Shown: piece after piece, positions 1 to 5,904 of the stretch
How the letters are laid out: every line of letters starts with the position of its first letter
Numbering within the stretch: position 1 is the stretch's first letter
Assembly: GCA_964468415.1 (NCBI GenBank)
Contig: CAYXUS010000140.1
Location: 1 to 6,180, forward strand
Length of the DNA: 6,180 nt
Source: Caldithrix sp964468415
GTDB lineage: Bacteria > Calditrichota > Calditrichia > Calditrichales > Calditrichaceae
Direction of reading: 5' to 3'
The notes under the pieces: generated by a model
What the model was told of the DNA's origin: nothing
Databases searched by the model: none
What the model saw: only the letters and a program-made list of their open reading frames with translations
Translations under genes and position numbers: made by a program

Positions 1-15
1 TTTTGTGTTTGTTAA

Positions 16-43
16 CAACAAAGTCGTGCAAAATACTTTGTTG
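16..43. promoter_or_regulatory. Perfect 9-bp inverted repeat upstream of the ROK gene (candidate operator)
   Basis: CAACAAAGT (16-24) and its exact reverse complement ACTTTGTTG (35-43) flank a 10-nt spacer, so half-site centres lie 19 bp apart, about two helical turns. The left arm overlaps another perfect palindrome, TTGTTAACAA (9-18). This geometry suits a dimeric winged-helix repressor, and ROK regulators often control their own gene or a neighbour. Binding by the downstream ROK protein is inference. A divergent gene left of the window could be the real target. Confidence 0.35.
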
Positions 44-67
44 CTAATCTGAATAATAATAATAACA

Positions 68-82
68 CAAAATTTTGCAAAA
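68..82. promoter_or_regulatory. Two overlapping 10-bp palindromes in the ROK leader
   Basis: CAAAATTTTG (68-77) and TTTTGCAAAA (73-82) are both perfect palindromes and share five bases. They lie about 110 bp before the ROK start codon in AT-rich DNA. Short A/T palindromes can arise by chance here, so this is only a possible second protein-binding site next to the inverted repeat at 16-43. Confidence 0.2.
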
Positions 83-188
83 ATCTACTAAATAATTGGA
101 TTTTAACATTCAATTTCTCTTTTATTCGATCGGTTTTGATATTATCTTAGGTTAAAATAAAAAAAGTAGATTTAAGGTAGGGTACTCA

Positions 189-1454
189 ATGATCAGAGAA
201 GCAGGGTATGGGCCTAAGTTGGTTCGTGAGTATAACGAACTTAATATTTTACGCTTTATCAAAAACGAAGGGCCTATTTCAAGAGCCGAGTTGGCAAAAC
301 GTTACAAATTGTCCAAAGCTGCCGTGTCGGAGATTATTGGACTGCTGATCGAGCAAGGATATGTCAAAGAAGTGGGGCAGGGAAGTTCCACCCGTTTTGG
401 AGGGCGACGTCCGATTCTCTTGGAATTTAATCCCAAATCCGGTTTTGCCATCGGGCTGGAAATTAAACGTGACCATGCCCGGGTTGCCATCAGTGATTTG
501 AATGCCAAACTTTCCAAATTGGATTATTTTACGTTTGATCGCGGGACGCCGCTTAAACAGGTGGTGAAAAAAATCTACAGTTACATCGATGCCTATCTGG
601 ACATCCCTTGGGTAAAACGTGCCAGACCCATTGGAATTGGCGTGGCCATTCCCGGATTAATCAACTACCGCGACGGAAAAATTCAGGAATCGGATACGTT
701 GTTTAATTGGGTCGGTTTCCCGATGAAAAAGACGCTGGAAAATCGCTACGGAATGCAGGTGATCATTGAAAACGATGTTAAGGCCATGAGTCTGGGCGAA
801 TATTACTTCGGGCATGGCAAAAACCACGAAAACATGGTCTACCTCTGGATCGGAGACGGATTGGGGGCCGGTATTATCATTAATGGCGAACTGTACCGGG
901 GGGTCTCGGCCAGTGCCGGTGAAATCGGTTATTATGATGTGGGCTACATGCTTCGGCAAAAAGAAGAGTGTCGTTACCTTTTTGACGGGCACACCAATTT
1001 CGGTGGAATTTTGTCGGATCAGGTGCTTGTGGAAGGAGCCAAACGGGCCTTGCAGGACGAAGCGTTTAAAGGCATGCTCGATGTGGAAAAATTAAGCGTG
1101 GATTACATTCTGAAAGAAGCCCAAAACAATAATCCCCTGGCGATTGAGTTGATTCGGGAATACGGATTTTTGGTGGGGGTGGTGTGTATTAATCTCATTA
1201 ATACATTGAATCCGGAATTGATTGTTATCGGGGGCCAGCCTTTGGCGCGCAATTCAATTTTAATCAACTACGTAAAGGAACAGATTAAAAAAGACATTTT
1301 GCGTACGCCCAGCCGTGTGGTCAAAATAAAGAAAGCCAAACTGAAAGAAAATGCCGCTCTTTTGGGGGCAGTGGCACTGGTTCTGGAAGACCTTTTTTAT
1401 CAGCGAAGATTAAACATTCAAAAATACCGGGAAGTTTTTCGCAATAACAATTAA
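189..1454 (+). CDS. ROK-family transcriptional regulator (NagC/XylR type)
   Basis: This is a 421-residue protein with the two-part build of ROK repressors. The N-terminal winged helix-turn-helix covers about residues 15-62, with the HTH around 31-52 (SRAELAKRYKLSKAAVSEII). A ROK sugar-kinase-like fold covers about 85-400. Recognisable ROK parts are ENDVKA with the usual catalytic-position Asp196, GDGLGAG at 222-228, and GEIGY at 244-248. The family ligand is normally a sugar or sugar phosphate that releases the protein from DNA; the ligand here is unknown. The first phosphate motif (usually DIGGTK) is degenerate (around GLEIKRDHARV, 89-99), as expected of regulators without kinase activity. 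The zinc motif CxCGxxGC is absent, and the His of ExGH is replaced by Tyr248. The start follows a weak AAGGTAG site (174-180). No sugar genes are visible beside it, so its regulon cannot be read from context. Confidence 0.9.
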   Translation: MIREAGYGPKLVREYNELNILRFIKNEGPISRAELAKRYKLSKAAVSEIIGLLIEQGYVKEVGQGSSTRFGGRRPILLEFNPKSGFAIGLEIKRDHARVAISDLNAKLSKLDYFTFDRGTPLKQVVKKIYSYIDAYLDIPWVKRARPIGIGVAIPGLINYRDGKIQESDTLFNWVGFPMKKTLENRYGMQVIIENDVKAMSLGEYYFGHGKNHENMVYLWIGDGLGAGIIINGELYRGVSASAGEIGYYDVGYMLRQKEECRYLFDGHTNFGGILSDQVLVEGAKRALQDEAFKGMLDVEKLSVDYILKEAQNNNPLAIELIREYGFLVGVVCINLINTLNPELIVIGGQPLARNSILINYVKEQIKKDILRTPSRVVKIKKAKLKENAALLGAVALVLEDLFYQRRLNIQKYREVFRNNN

Positions 1455-1598
1455 CCGTCCTCCATTGCTCAGGCTAATCAGGCGGGTAAACCAATACTTG
1501 CCAACATCCGCTTCTGCCCGGCTGCCACACAGAAATATTTGCTCTTTTGCCAATAAATCTGTTAATTTACGCACTCTTAAATTAAACTGAAACGGGGT

Positions 1599-2732
1599 AT
1601 GTTTTTTAAATTAGAGCACACAGATAGCCAAAGCAAAGCACGCGCAGGTTTACTGAGCACCGACCACGGAATTATTGAAACACCTATTTTCATGCCTGTG
1701 GGTACCCAAGGCACGGTAAAAACCCTTTCCCCAAGAAATTTGCATGAAGTTAACGCCCAGATCATTCTTGGCAATACCTACCATTTGTACATGCGACCGG
1801 GCCATCAGCTTATTCGGAAAATGGGAGGCCTGCATTCCTTTATTTCGTGGGATCGGGCCATTTTAACCGATAGCGGGGGCTTTCAGGTATTTAGCCTGAA
1901 AGATTTACGTAAAATAGACGAAGAAGGTATTTTGTTCCAATCTCACCTAAATGGTTCCTATCATAAATTTACCCCGGCGCTGGTGCTGGAAATTCAGCAG
2001 GCTCTGGGCAGCGACATCATGATGGTGCTGGATGAATGCACGCCTTACCCTGCCGATCGGGATTACGCGGAAAAATCGAACGAACTCACAATTAAATGGG
2101 CACGCCAGGCCCGGGAAATTTTTGCCCGTTGGCAGCCTTTGTACGGCCATCGCCAGCAGCTGTTTGCCATTGTGCAGGGAAGCGTGTACAAAGACATTCG
2201 GGAAAAAAGCGCCCGGGCGCTCATCGATCTGGACTTTCCGGGTTATGCCATCGGAGGGTTGGCGGTTGGTGAGCCCAAAGAAACCATGTTCGAAATGACC
2301 GATTTTTGTACCGATCTTTTGCCGGCGGAAAAACCGCGTTATTTGATGGGCGTAGGAATGCCGGATGATATTTTGAACGCTATCGAACGCGGTGTGGACA
2401 TGTTCGATTGTGTGATTCCTACGCGAAACGCCCGGAACGGAACTGTTTTTACGACACAGGGTAAAATGGTGCTAAAAGCAGCGCGTTTTAAAGAAGATCC
2501 GAAGCCGATTGATGAACATTGTACGTGCTACACGTGTCAAAACTTTTCGAGAGCCTATTTGCGGCATTTGTACAATGCCAACGAAATTTTGGGTCTAAAA
2601 CTGGCTACTTTGCACAATATTCATTTTTATCTTTGGCTGGTGCGCGAGGCGCGTAAAGCCATTCTCGAAAACCGTTTTAAAGCATGGAAAGATGAAATTC
2701 TGGTAAAAATAACCAGTGTAGTTGAAAATTAA
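1599..2732 (+). CDS. tgt: tRNA-guanine transglycosylase (queuosine biosynthesis)
   Basis: This enzyme exchanges guanine at wobble position 34 of GUN-anticodon tRNAs for the queuosine precursor preQ1. At 377 residues it has the full bacterial length. Visible signatures are the FMPVGT start region (31-36), DSGGFQVFSL with Asp91, DECTPYPAD (145-153), GGLAVGE (219-225), and FDCVIPTRNARNG with the expected nucleophile Asp270. The zinc ligands are Cys308, Cys310, Cys313 and His339. The Cys147 and the GGLAVG loop are typical of bacterial preQ1-using enzymes rather than eukaryotic queuine enzymes. The ATG at 1599 gives the standard N-terminus. Its ribosome site is weak (GGGG, a few bases upstream). 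It is the first gene of a co-directional set, with yajC 24 bp downstream, an association common in bacteria. No preQ1 riboswitch was recognised upstream. Confidence 0.98.
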   Translation: MFFKLEHTDSQSKARAGLLSTDHGIIETPIFMPVGTQGTVKTLSPRNLHEVNAQIILGNTYHLYMRPGHQLIRKMGGLHSFISWDRAILTDSGGFQVFSLKDLRKIDEEGILFQSHLNGSYHKFTPALVLEIQQALGSDIMMVLDECTPYPADRDYAEKSNELTIKWARQAREIFARWQPLYGHRQQLFAIVQGSVYKDIREKSARALIDLDFPGYAIGGLAVGEPKETMFEMTDFCTDLLPAEKPRYLMGVGMPDDILNAIERGVDMFDCVIPTRNARNGTVFTTQGKMVLKAARFKEDPKPIDEHCTCYTCQNFSRAYLRHLYNANEILGLKLATLHNIHFYLWLVREARKAILENRFKAWKDEILVKITSVVEN

Positions 2733-2756
2733 ACAATTAAAATTAAAGGAGAAGCT

Positions 2757-3092
2757 ATGTTAGACTTTATTCTCTTAATGGCCCCTGCCAATCAGGGACA
2801 ACAACAGGGTGGCGGTAATGCCTTTATGGCCTTTTTGCCGTTTCTTTTAATCATTGTGATCATGTACTTTCTGATGATCCGTCCTCAGGCCAAACGCCAA
2901 AAGGAAAAACAGAAGATGCTGGAAGCACTGAAAAAAGGCGACCATGTGGTTACGATGGGCGGAATTCACGGCAAGGTGGTCGGTTTTACCGATGATAACA
3001 AAACGGTTATTCTAAAAGTGGATGACAACGTAAAAATTAACATCGAACGCAGTGCCATCAGTTCGGTTAAACCCGTAGGATCAGGAAAATAA
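2757..3092 (+). CDS. yajC: Preprotein translocase accessory subunit YajC
   Basis: YajC is a small inner-membrane protein that associates with SecDF and YidC at the SecYEG translocon. This copy is 111 residues, normal for the family. A short Gly/Gln-rich N-terminus (about 11-20) precedes one transmembrane helix at about 22-41. The hallmark MIRPQ follows at 40-44, then a basic stretch and the cytosolic GDHVVTMGGIHGKV motif (61-74). The start follows a good AGGAG site at 2747-2751 with 5-nt spacing. It lies 24 bp after tgt and its stop codon overlaps the fmt start, so the three genes are probably co-transcribed. The usual downstream partners secD and secF are not here. Confidence 0.96.
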   Translation: MLDFILLMAPANQGQQQGGGNAFMAFLPFLLIIVIMYFLMIRPQAKRQKEKQKMLEALKKGDHVVTMGGIHGKVVGFTDDNKTVILKVDDNVKINIERSAISSVKPVGSGK

Positions 3093-4018
3093 TGCGCGTT
3101 GTTTTCATGGGGACGCCCGATTTTGCCCGGGTGTCCCTTGAAAAATTGCTCGAATCCAAACACGAGGTTACGGGCGTTGTTACGGTTCCGGACAAGCCGC
3201 AGGGCAGAGGCCTGAAGGTAAAGCCCTCTCCCGTCAAGCAGGTGGCTTTGCAGCACGGTTTGCCGGTTCTGCAGCCGGATTCCCTGAAAGATGAATCCTT
3301 TTTAGGGGAATTGAAAAAGTGGCCTGCGGATATTTTTGTTGTGGTCGCTTTTCGGATTTTGCCTCCTGTTGTTTTTAATATGCCGCCCAAAGGAACGGTA
3401 AATGTACATGCTTCGTTGCTGCCCAAATATCGGGGGGCCGCTCCCATCAATTGGGCTATCATTAACGGGGAGACAGAAACCGGTGTAACCACCATGTTAA
3501 TCAATGAGCGGGTGGACGAAGGCAACATTCTTTTGCAGGAGAAGGTCGCGATTTCCGAAAACATGACTGCCGGGGAACTGCACGATGTTTTAGCCGAAGT
3601 GGGAGCGCAGTTACTTTTACAAACACTGGATGGGCTGGAAAACGACACCCTGCAACCTCAAAAGCAGGATGAGTCTCAGGTGAGTAAAGCACCTAAAATT
3701 ACCAAGGAGCTTTGCCATCTGCATTTTGACCGCCCCGCACGGGAAGTGCACAATTGGATTCGGGGATTGAGTCCTTATCCCGGGGCCTTTGCCTACTGGC
3801 AGGGCAAAACATTAAAAATTTTCCGGTCTCAACCGATCAAAGCCGATTATGATCAGGCGCCCGGAACGATCGTAAAAGTGTTGAAAAATTGTTTTACGGT
3901 ACAATGTGCCGAGGGGGCCGTCGATATTTTTGAAGTGCAAATACAGGGTAAAAAGCGCATGTCCGTCGAAGCATTTTTAAACGGCTACGACGTGGAAGAA
4001 GGGCAACAGTTAGAATGA
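3092..4018 (+). CDS. fmt: Methionyl-tRNA formyltransferase
   Basis: Fmt formylates the methionine on initiator tRNA using 10-formyltetrahydrofolate, making fMet-tRNA for translation initiation. At 308 residues it matches the family (about 310). The N-terminal formyltransferase Rossmann domain spans about 1-200: it has MGTPDFA at 6-12, the PDKPQGRG loop at 33-40, and the catalytic triad Asn104, His106 and Asp142 (in VNVHASLLPKYRGAAPIN and VDEGN). The C-terminal OB-like tRNA-binding domain spans about 206-300, introduced by SKAPKITKE (198-206) and NWIRGLSPYPGAF (221-233). The ATG shares its A with the last base of the yajC stop (TAATG). Its ribosome site AGGA (3083-3086) lies inside yajC, suggesting translational coupling. 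def, the common partner encoding peptide deformylase, is not adjacent. Confidence 0.98.
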   Translation: MRVVFMGTPDFARVSLEKLLESKHEVTGVVTVPDKPQGRGLKVKPSPVKQVALQHGLPVLQPDSLKDESFLGELKKWPADIFVVVAFRILPPVVFNMPPKGTVNVHASLLPKYRGAAPINWAIINGETETGVTTMLINERVDEGNILLQEKVAISENMTAGELHDVLAEVGAQLLLQTLDGLENDTLQPQKQDESQVSKAPKITKELCHLHFDRPAREVHNWIRGLSPYPGAFAYWQGKTLKIFRSQPIKADYDQAPGTIVKVLKNCFTVQCAEGAVDIFEVQIQGKKRMSVEAFLNGYDVEEGQQLE

Positions 4019-4047
4019 TTAAAAAGGAAACCTATTATCCTCTTTAA
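4019..4047 (+). other. Imperfect hairpin between fmt and rpsU
   Basis: TTAAAAAGGA (4019-4028) can pair with TCCTCTTTAA (4038-4047) over ten positions with one A/C mismatch, around a 9-nt loop. It starts immediately after the fmt stop. The stem is AT-rich and only a short TTTT follows several bases later, so it is at best a weak terminator. It may instead be a processing or stability element that sets rpsU apart from the operon. Its pyrimidine arm also partly complements the rpsU Shine-Dalgarno site. Confidence 0.3.
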
Positions 4048-4068
4048 GCGTTTTAATAAAAAATCTAC

Positions 4069-4077
4069 AAAGGAGGG
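4069..4077 (+). promoter_or_regulatory. Very strong Shine-Dalgarno site of rpsU
   Basis: AAAGGAGGG ends 4 nt before the rpsU ATG at 4082. It is the longest match to the 16S rRNA 3' end of any gene in the window, which supports the reading frame of this short gene and its start. Confidence 0.85.
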
Positions 4078-4081
4078 TAAT

Positions 4082-4261
4082 ATGGTTACCGTTCACGTGG
4101 GTACGTATGAGAATTTTGACAAAGCCCTACGTGCCTTTAATCGTAAAGTGCGCAAAGCACAAATTTTAGAGACCTGGCAGAAAAAATCGCACTACATAAG
4201 CCCCAGCCAAAAACGCCACAAAGCCAAAATTAAGTGGCGCAAACACAACGCAAATAGCTAA
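4082..4261 (+). CDS. rpsU: Small ribosomal subunit protein bS21
   Basis: This short gene encodes 59 residues, beginning MVTVHVGTYENFDKALRAFN and ending in a strongly basic helix rich in Lys, Arg and His (about 43-56). The NFDKALRAF segment (11-19), followed by a basic RKVRKA helix and then basic residues after a KSHYISPSQKRHKAK stretch, is the bS21 pattern. bS21 sits near the 3' end of 16S rRNA on the 30S platform and helps mRNA base-pair during initiation. The length is at the short end for the family: E. coli bS21 is 71 residues, but short forms are common outside Proteobacteria. It lies 63 bp after fmt, so it could be read from the fmt operon or from its own promoter in the gap. It ends just before a strong terminator and faces the convergent RRM gene. 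Confidence 0.93.
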   Translation: MVTVHVGTYENFDKALRAFNRKVRKAQILETWQKKSHYISPSQKRHKAKIKWRKHNANS

Positions 4262-4275
4262 TATTCCCGGAATAA

Positions 4276-4305
4276 AAAAGCCCCTAAAAAGGGGCTTTTA
4301 ATTTT
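4276..4305. terminator. Bidirectional rho-independent terminator between rpsU and the RRM gene
   Basis: AAAAGCCCC (4276-4284) and GGGGCTTTT (4291-4299) form a perfect 9-bp stem with a 6-nt TAAAAA loop. On the + strand it is followed by TTTTAATTTTTT, and on the - strand by a T-rich run made from the A tract at 4271-4279. It can therefore end both rpsU transcripts and transcripts of the convergent RRM gene, whose stop codon abuts the + strand T tract. Confidence 0.92.
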
Positions 4306-4623
4306 TTACCATGAACGTGAACGATTGCCACCACCTTGGTAACCACCGCCCCGGTTGAAATTCCGGCCACCGGAATTGTCACGACGAGGACGTGCTTTGT
4401 TCACAACCAGGCTACGGCCTTCCAATTCGGTTCCATTTAATGCGTCGATCGCATTTTGCGCTTCTTCGTCAGAAGGCATGGTCACAAAACCAAATCCGCG
4501 AAGTTCACCGCTGTAGTGATCTCTTAAAAGTTTAACTTCTGTGATTTCACCGTACTCGGTAAATAGATTACGCACAGTTTCCTCGTCTGTGGTTCGCGGA
4601 AGGTTACCTACATAAATATTCAA
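4306..4623 (-). CDS. Small glycine-rich RRM-type RNA-binding protein
   Basis: This 105-residue protein is a single RNA recognition motif plus a short tail. RNP2 is IYVGNL (3-8) and RNP1 is RGFGFVTM (42-49), with aromatic residues Tyr4, Phe44 and Phe46 placed for stacking on RNA bases. Residues about 79-105 form an Arg/Gly/Asn-rich tail with GGGYQGGG. This is the layout of cyanobacterial Rbp and similar bacterial RRM proteins, which bind single-stranded RNA and are often linked to cold adaptation; a cold role here is inference. The start codon is TTG (4623-4621). An AGGAG site lies 6 nt upstream (4634-4630), an in-frame stop at 4635-4633 rules out any longer form, and the next Met (Met49) would remove most of the RRM. 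It converges on rpsU and shares its terminator. Confidence 0.93.
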   Translation of the reverse strand: MNIYVGNLPRTTDEETVRNLFTEYGEITEVKLLRDHYSGELRGFGFVTMPSDEEAQNAIDALNGTELEGRSLVVNKARPRRDNSGGRNFNRGGGYQGGGNRSRSW

Positions 4624-4629
4624 TTTAGG

Positions 4630-4634
4630 CTCCT
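4630..4634 (-). promoter_or_regulatory. Ribosome binding site that fixes the TTG start of the RRM gene
   Basis: Read on the minus strand, AGGAG is followed by CCTAAA and then TTG, giving 6-nt spacing. With the in-frame TAG at 4635-4633, this makes TTG the only start that preserves the RNP2 motif. Confidence 0.8.
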
Positions 4635-4780
4635 ATAACTTAGAAATGAAACATAAATTAATTGAAAGAAAAATTTGTCGTATTTACTTGGGGAATGCAT
4701 GGGATTGTTTTAAAAAATACCTGTCGTTACTTCCTAAAAAATTATTAACACTGAGAAGATAAGTAAAATAATTTCTAAAA

Positions 4781-4795
4781 CCAAATAATATTTGG
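4781..4795 (+). repeat. Short perfect hairpin (6-bp arms)
   Basis: CCAAAT (4781-4786) and ATTTGG (4790-4795) pair around a 3-nt AAT loop. It is followed by GCTTTT, so it slightly resembles a terminator, but the stem is short and mostly A/T. It sits directly before the larger stem at 4803-4834. Confidence 0.3.
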
Positions 4796-4802
4796 GCTTT
4801 TG

Positions 4803-4834
4803 AGCCGGCTGCTTAAAAAACAGGTTGGCTTTTT
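4803..4834 (+). terminator. Terminator-like hairpin in the patatin leader (possible attenuator)
   Basis: AGCCGGCTG (4803-4811) can pair with CAGGTTGGCT (4821-4830) using two G-U pairs and one bulged G, around an A-rich loop. A TTTTT run follows at 4830-4834. A stem plus T run about 80 bp before the patatin start looks like a weak intrinsic terminator on the + strand. AGCC (4803-4806) can instead pair with GGCT (4795-4798) across a TTTG loop, giving two mutually exclusive folds. Function is inference. Confidence 0.3.
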
Positions 4835-4911
4835 AATGGAATACCCCTAAATTTGTTTACACGTTCAAATTCGGAAGCCCGATTTTTGTGATTCGGTGAG
4901 AGGAAAACATC

Positions 4912-5883
4912 ATGAAAAACAGTTCCGGCCGACCCAAAGTGGCCTTGGCCCTGGGAGGCGGCGCCGCCCGCGGCCTGGCCCACATCGGCATTTTAAAAGT
5001 ACTGGAAAAACACGACATCCCGATTGATATTATCGTAGGAACAAGCATGGGAGCCATGATTGGCGGGGCTTATGCCGCAGGATTAAATGCCAGCCAGCTC
5101 GAAGAAATCGCTTGTTCCACCAATTGGAAACGCGTCGTCCAAATTCTCTTTCCGCGAAAAGTGCAGCGCGGTGGTTTGCTGGACGGCATGCGCATTCAAG
5201 AATTTTTGATCTCATTGCTCGGCGAGCGGAAAATCGAAGAATTGCCTTTGCGGTTTGCCTGTGTGGCTACCAATTTGTGGAGTGGGGAAGAAATTATTCT
5301 GGATTCCGGTTCTTTGGTTAAGGCCATTCGGGCCAGCATCTCATTTCCTTTTCTCTTTCAACCGGCTGAAATCGATGGAACGTATTTGATTGACGGGGGC
5401 GTGGTAAATCCTGTGCCGGTTAGTATTGCACGGAGCCTAAATGCCGATATCGTGCTTGCGGTTAAAGTTACGCCTTCGGTGGAGCATCATTCCAAACGGT
5501 TAAGTTCGGGCACTCTGGTTACCAAGGAAAGTCTGATCGTGGCGAATTCCTCTTCCTTTTTTCTGCAGCGTCTGTTTGGAAATTTTAGCGAACGTTTTCT
5601 GGAATTCGAAAACAAAAAGAGATCGGGAAAAATTGCCCGGCTCAGTTTTCGTAAACAAATGGCTCACGTGGCTACCACAATGGAAAACATGATTTTAACC
5701 CTGCGCCTGCGTGAAACCCCACCCGATCTACTAATTGCGCCCGATGTGAATGATTTTCAATTTTTTGACTTTTTGCGTCCGCGGGAAATTATTAAGCAAG
5801 GTGAAACAGCGGGGGAACAAGCCCTTCCGTTGATTCAAAAGCTGTTAGCCCAAAACGTAGCCGTAAACGAAGCGCACCGGTAA
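4912..5883 (+). CDS. Patatin-like phospholipase, RssA type
   Basis: This 323-residue protein belongs to the bacterial patatin family of serine acyl hydrolases, which cleave acyl chains from phospholipids or other lipids with a Ser-Asp dyad. Visible motifs are the oxyanion-hole loop GGGAARG (15-21), the nucleophile elbow GTSMG with Ser45 (43-47), and DGG with Asp161 (161-163). All catalytic residues are present, so it should be active. There is no signal peptide or transmembrane segment, so it is probably cytosolic or loosely membrane-bound. Residues about 190-265, after the catalytic Asp, form a less conserved stretch. The C-terminal part (about 266-315) includes the PDLLIAPDV strand region seen in RssA-like members. 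The start follows GAGAGGA with about 7-nt spacing. It is divergent from the RRM gene and convergent with the next gene. The actual substrate is not evident. Confidence 0.93.
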   Translation: MKNSSGRPKVALALGGGAARGLAHIGILKVLEKHDIPIDIIVGTSMGAMIGGAYAAGLNASQLEEIACSTNWKRVVQILFPRKVQRGGLLDGMRIQEFLISLLGERKIEELPLRFACVATNLWSGEEIILDSGSLVKAIRASISFPFLFQPAEIDGTYLIDGGVVNPVPVSIARSLNADIVLAVKVTPSVEHHSKRLSSGTLVTKESLIVANSSSFFLQRLFGNFSERFLEFENKKRSGKIARLSFRKQMAHVATTMENMILTLRLRETPPDLLIAPDVNDFQFFDFLRPREIIKQGETAGEQALPLIQKLLAQNVAVNEAHR

Positions 5884-5904
5884 ATGCTTATCGGACAGAG
5901 GCCT

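Larger units (their letters stand above)
4624..4911. other. Divergent AT-rich intergenic region between the RRM and patatin genes
   Basis: This 288-bp stretch must hold the start signals of both divergent genes. I see no convincing protein gene; the longest ATG-started reading frame noticed (from 4695) is 17 codons without a proper ribosome site. A loose sigma-70-like pair on the + strand, TTGGGG (4688-4693) and TAAAAA (4711-4716) with 17-bp spacing, is a weak candidate promoter. The half nearest the patatin gene contains hairpins, described separately. The patatin ribosome site is GAGAGGA (4898-4904). Confidence 0.5.

Noticed and set aside
51..66. AAT trinucleotide repeat as a phase-variable tract.
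   Set aside because: There are only about four units, it lies about 120 bp from the start codon, and it fits the local A/T-rich composition.
657..992. A 111-codon minus-strand reading frame inside the ROK gene.
   Set aside because: It is antisense to well-conserved ROK motifs and resembles no known family.
1455..1598. Possible terminator for the ROK gene or promoter for tgt in this gap, such as TTGCCA (1547-1552) or a TTTG/TAATTT pair.
   Set aside because: No stem followed by a T run is visible. TTGCCA has no -10 at suitable spacing, and the Bacteroidota-type match is poor, so nothing was called although a tgt promoter probably lies here.
1560..1598. preQ1 riboswitch ahead of tgt.
   Set aside because: The compact preQ1-I pattern of a C-rich loop followed by an A-rich tail and a pairing CUAA segment is not present, and the stretch is too short for a larger class.
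3067..3648. A 193-codon reading frame on the minus strand opposite fmt.
   Set aside because: It lies entirely over yajC and fmt, whose family motifs are unmistakable. Its Ser/Thr/Pro-rich composition is that of an antisense shadow.
4695..4748. A 17-codon reading frame starting at ATG 4695 as a leader peptide.
   Set aside because: The GGGG before it sits too close to the ATG to act as a ribosome site, and the codons show no run of a single amino acid that would suggest attenuation.
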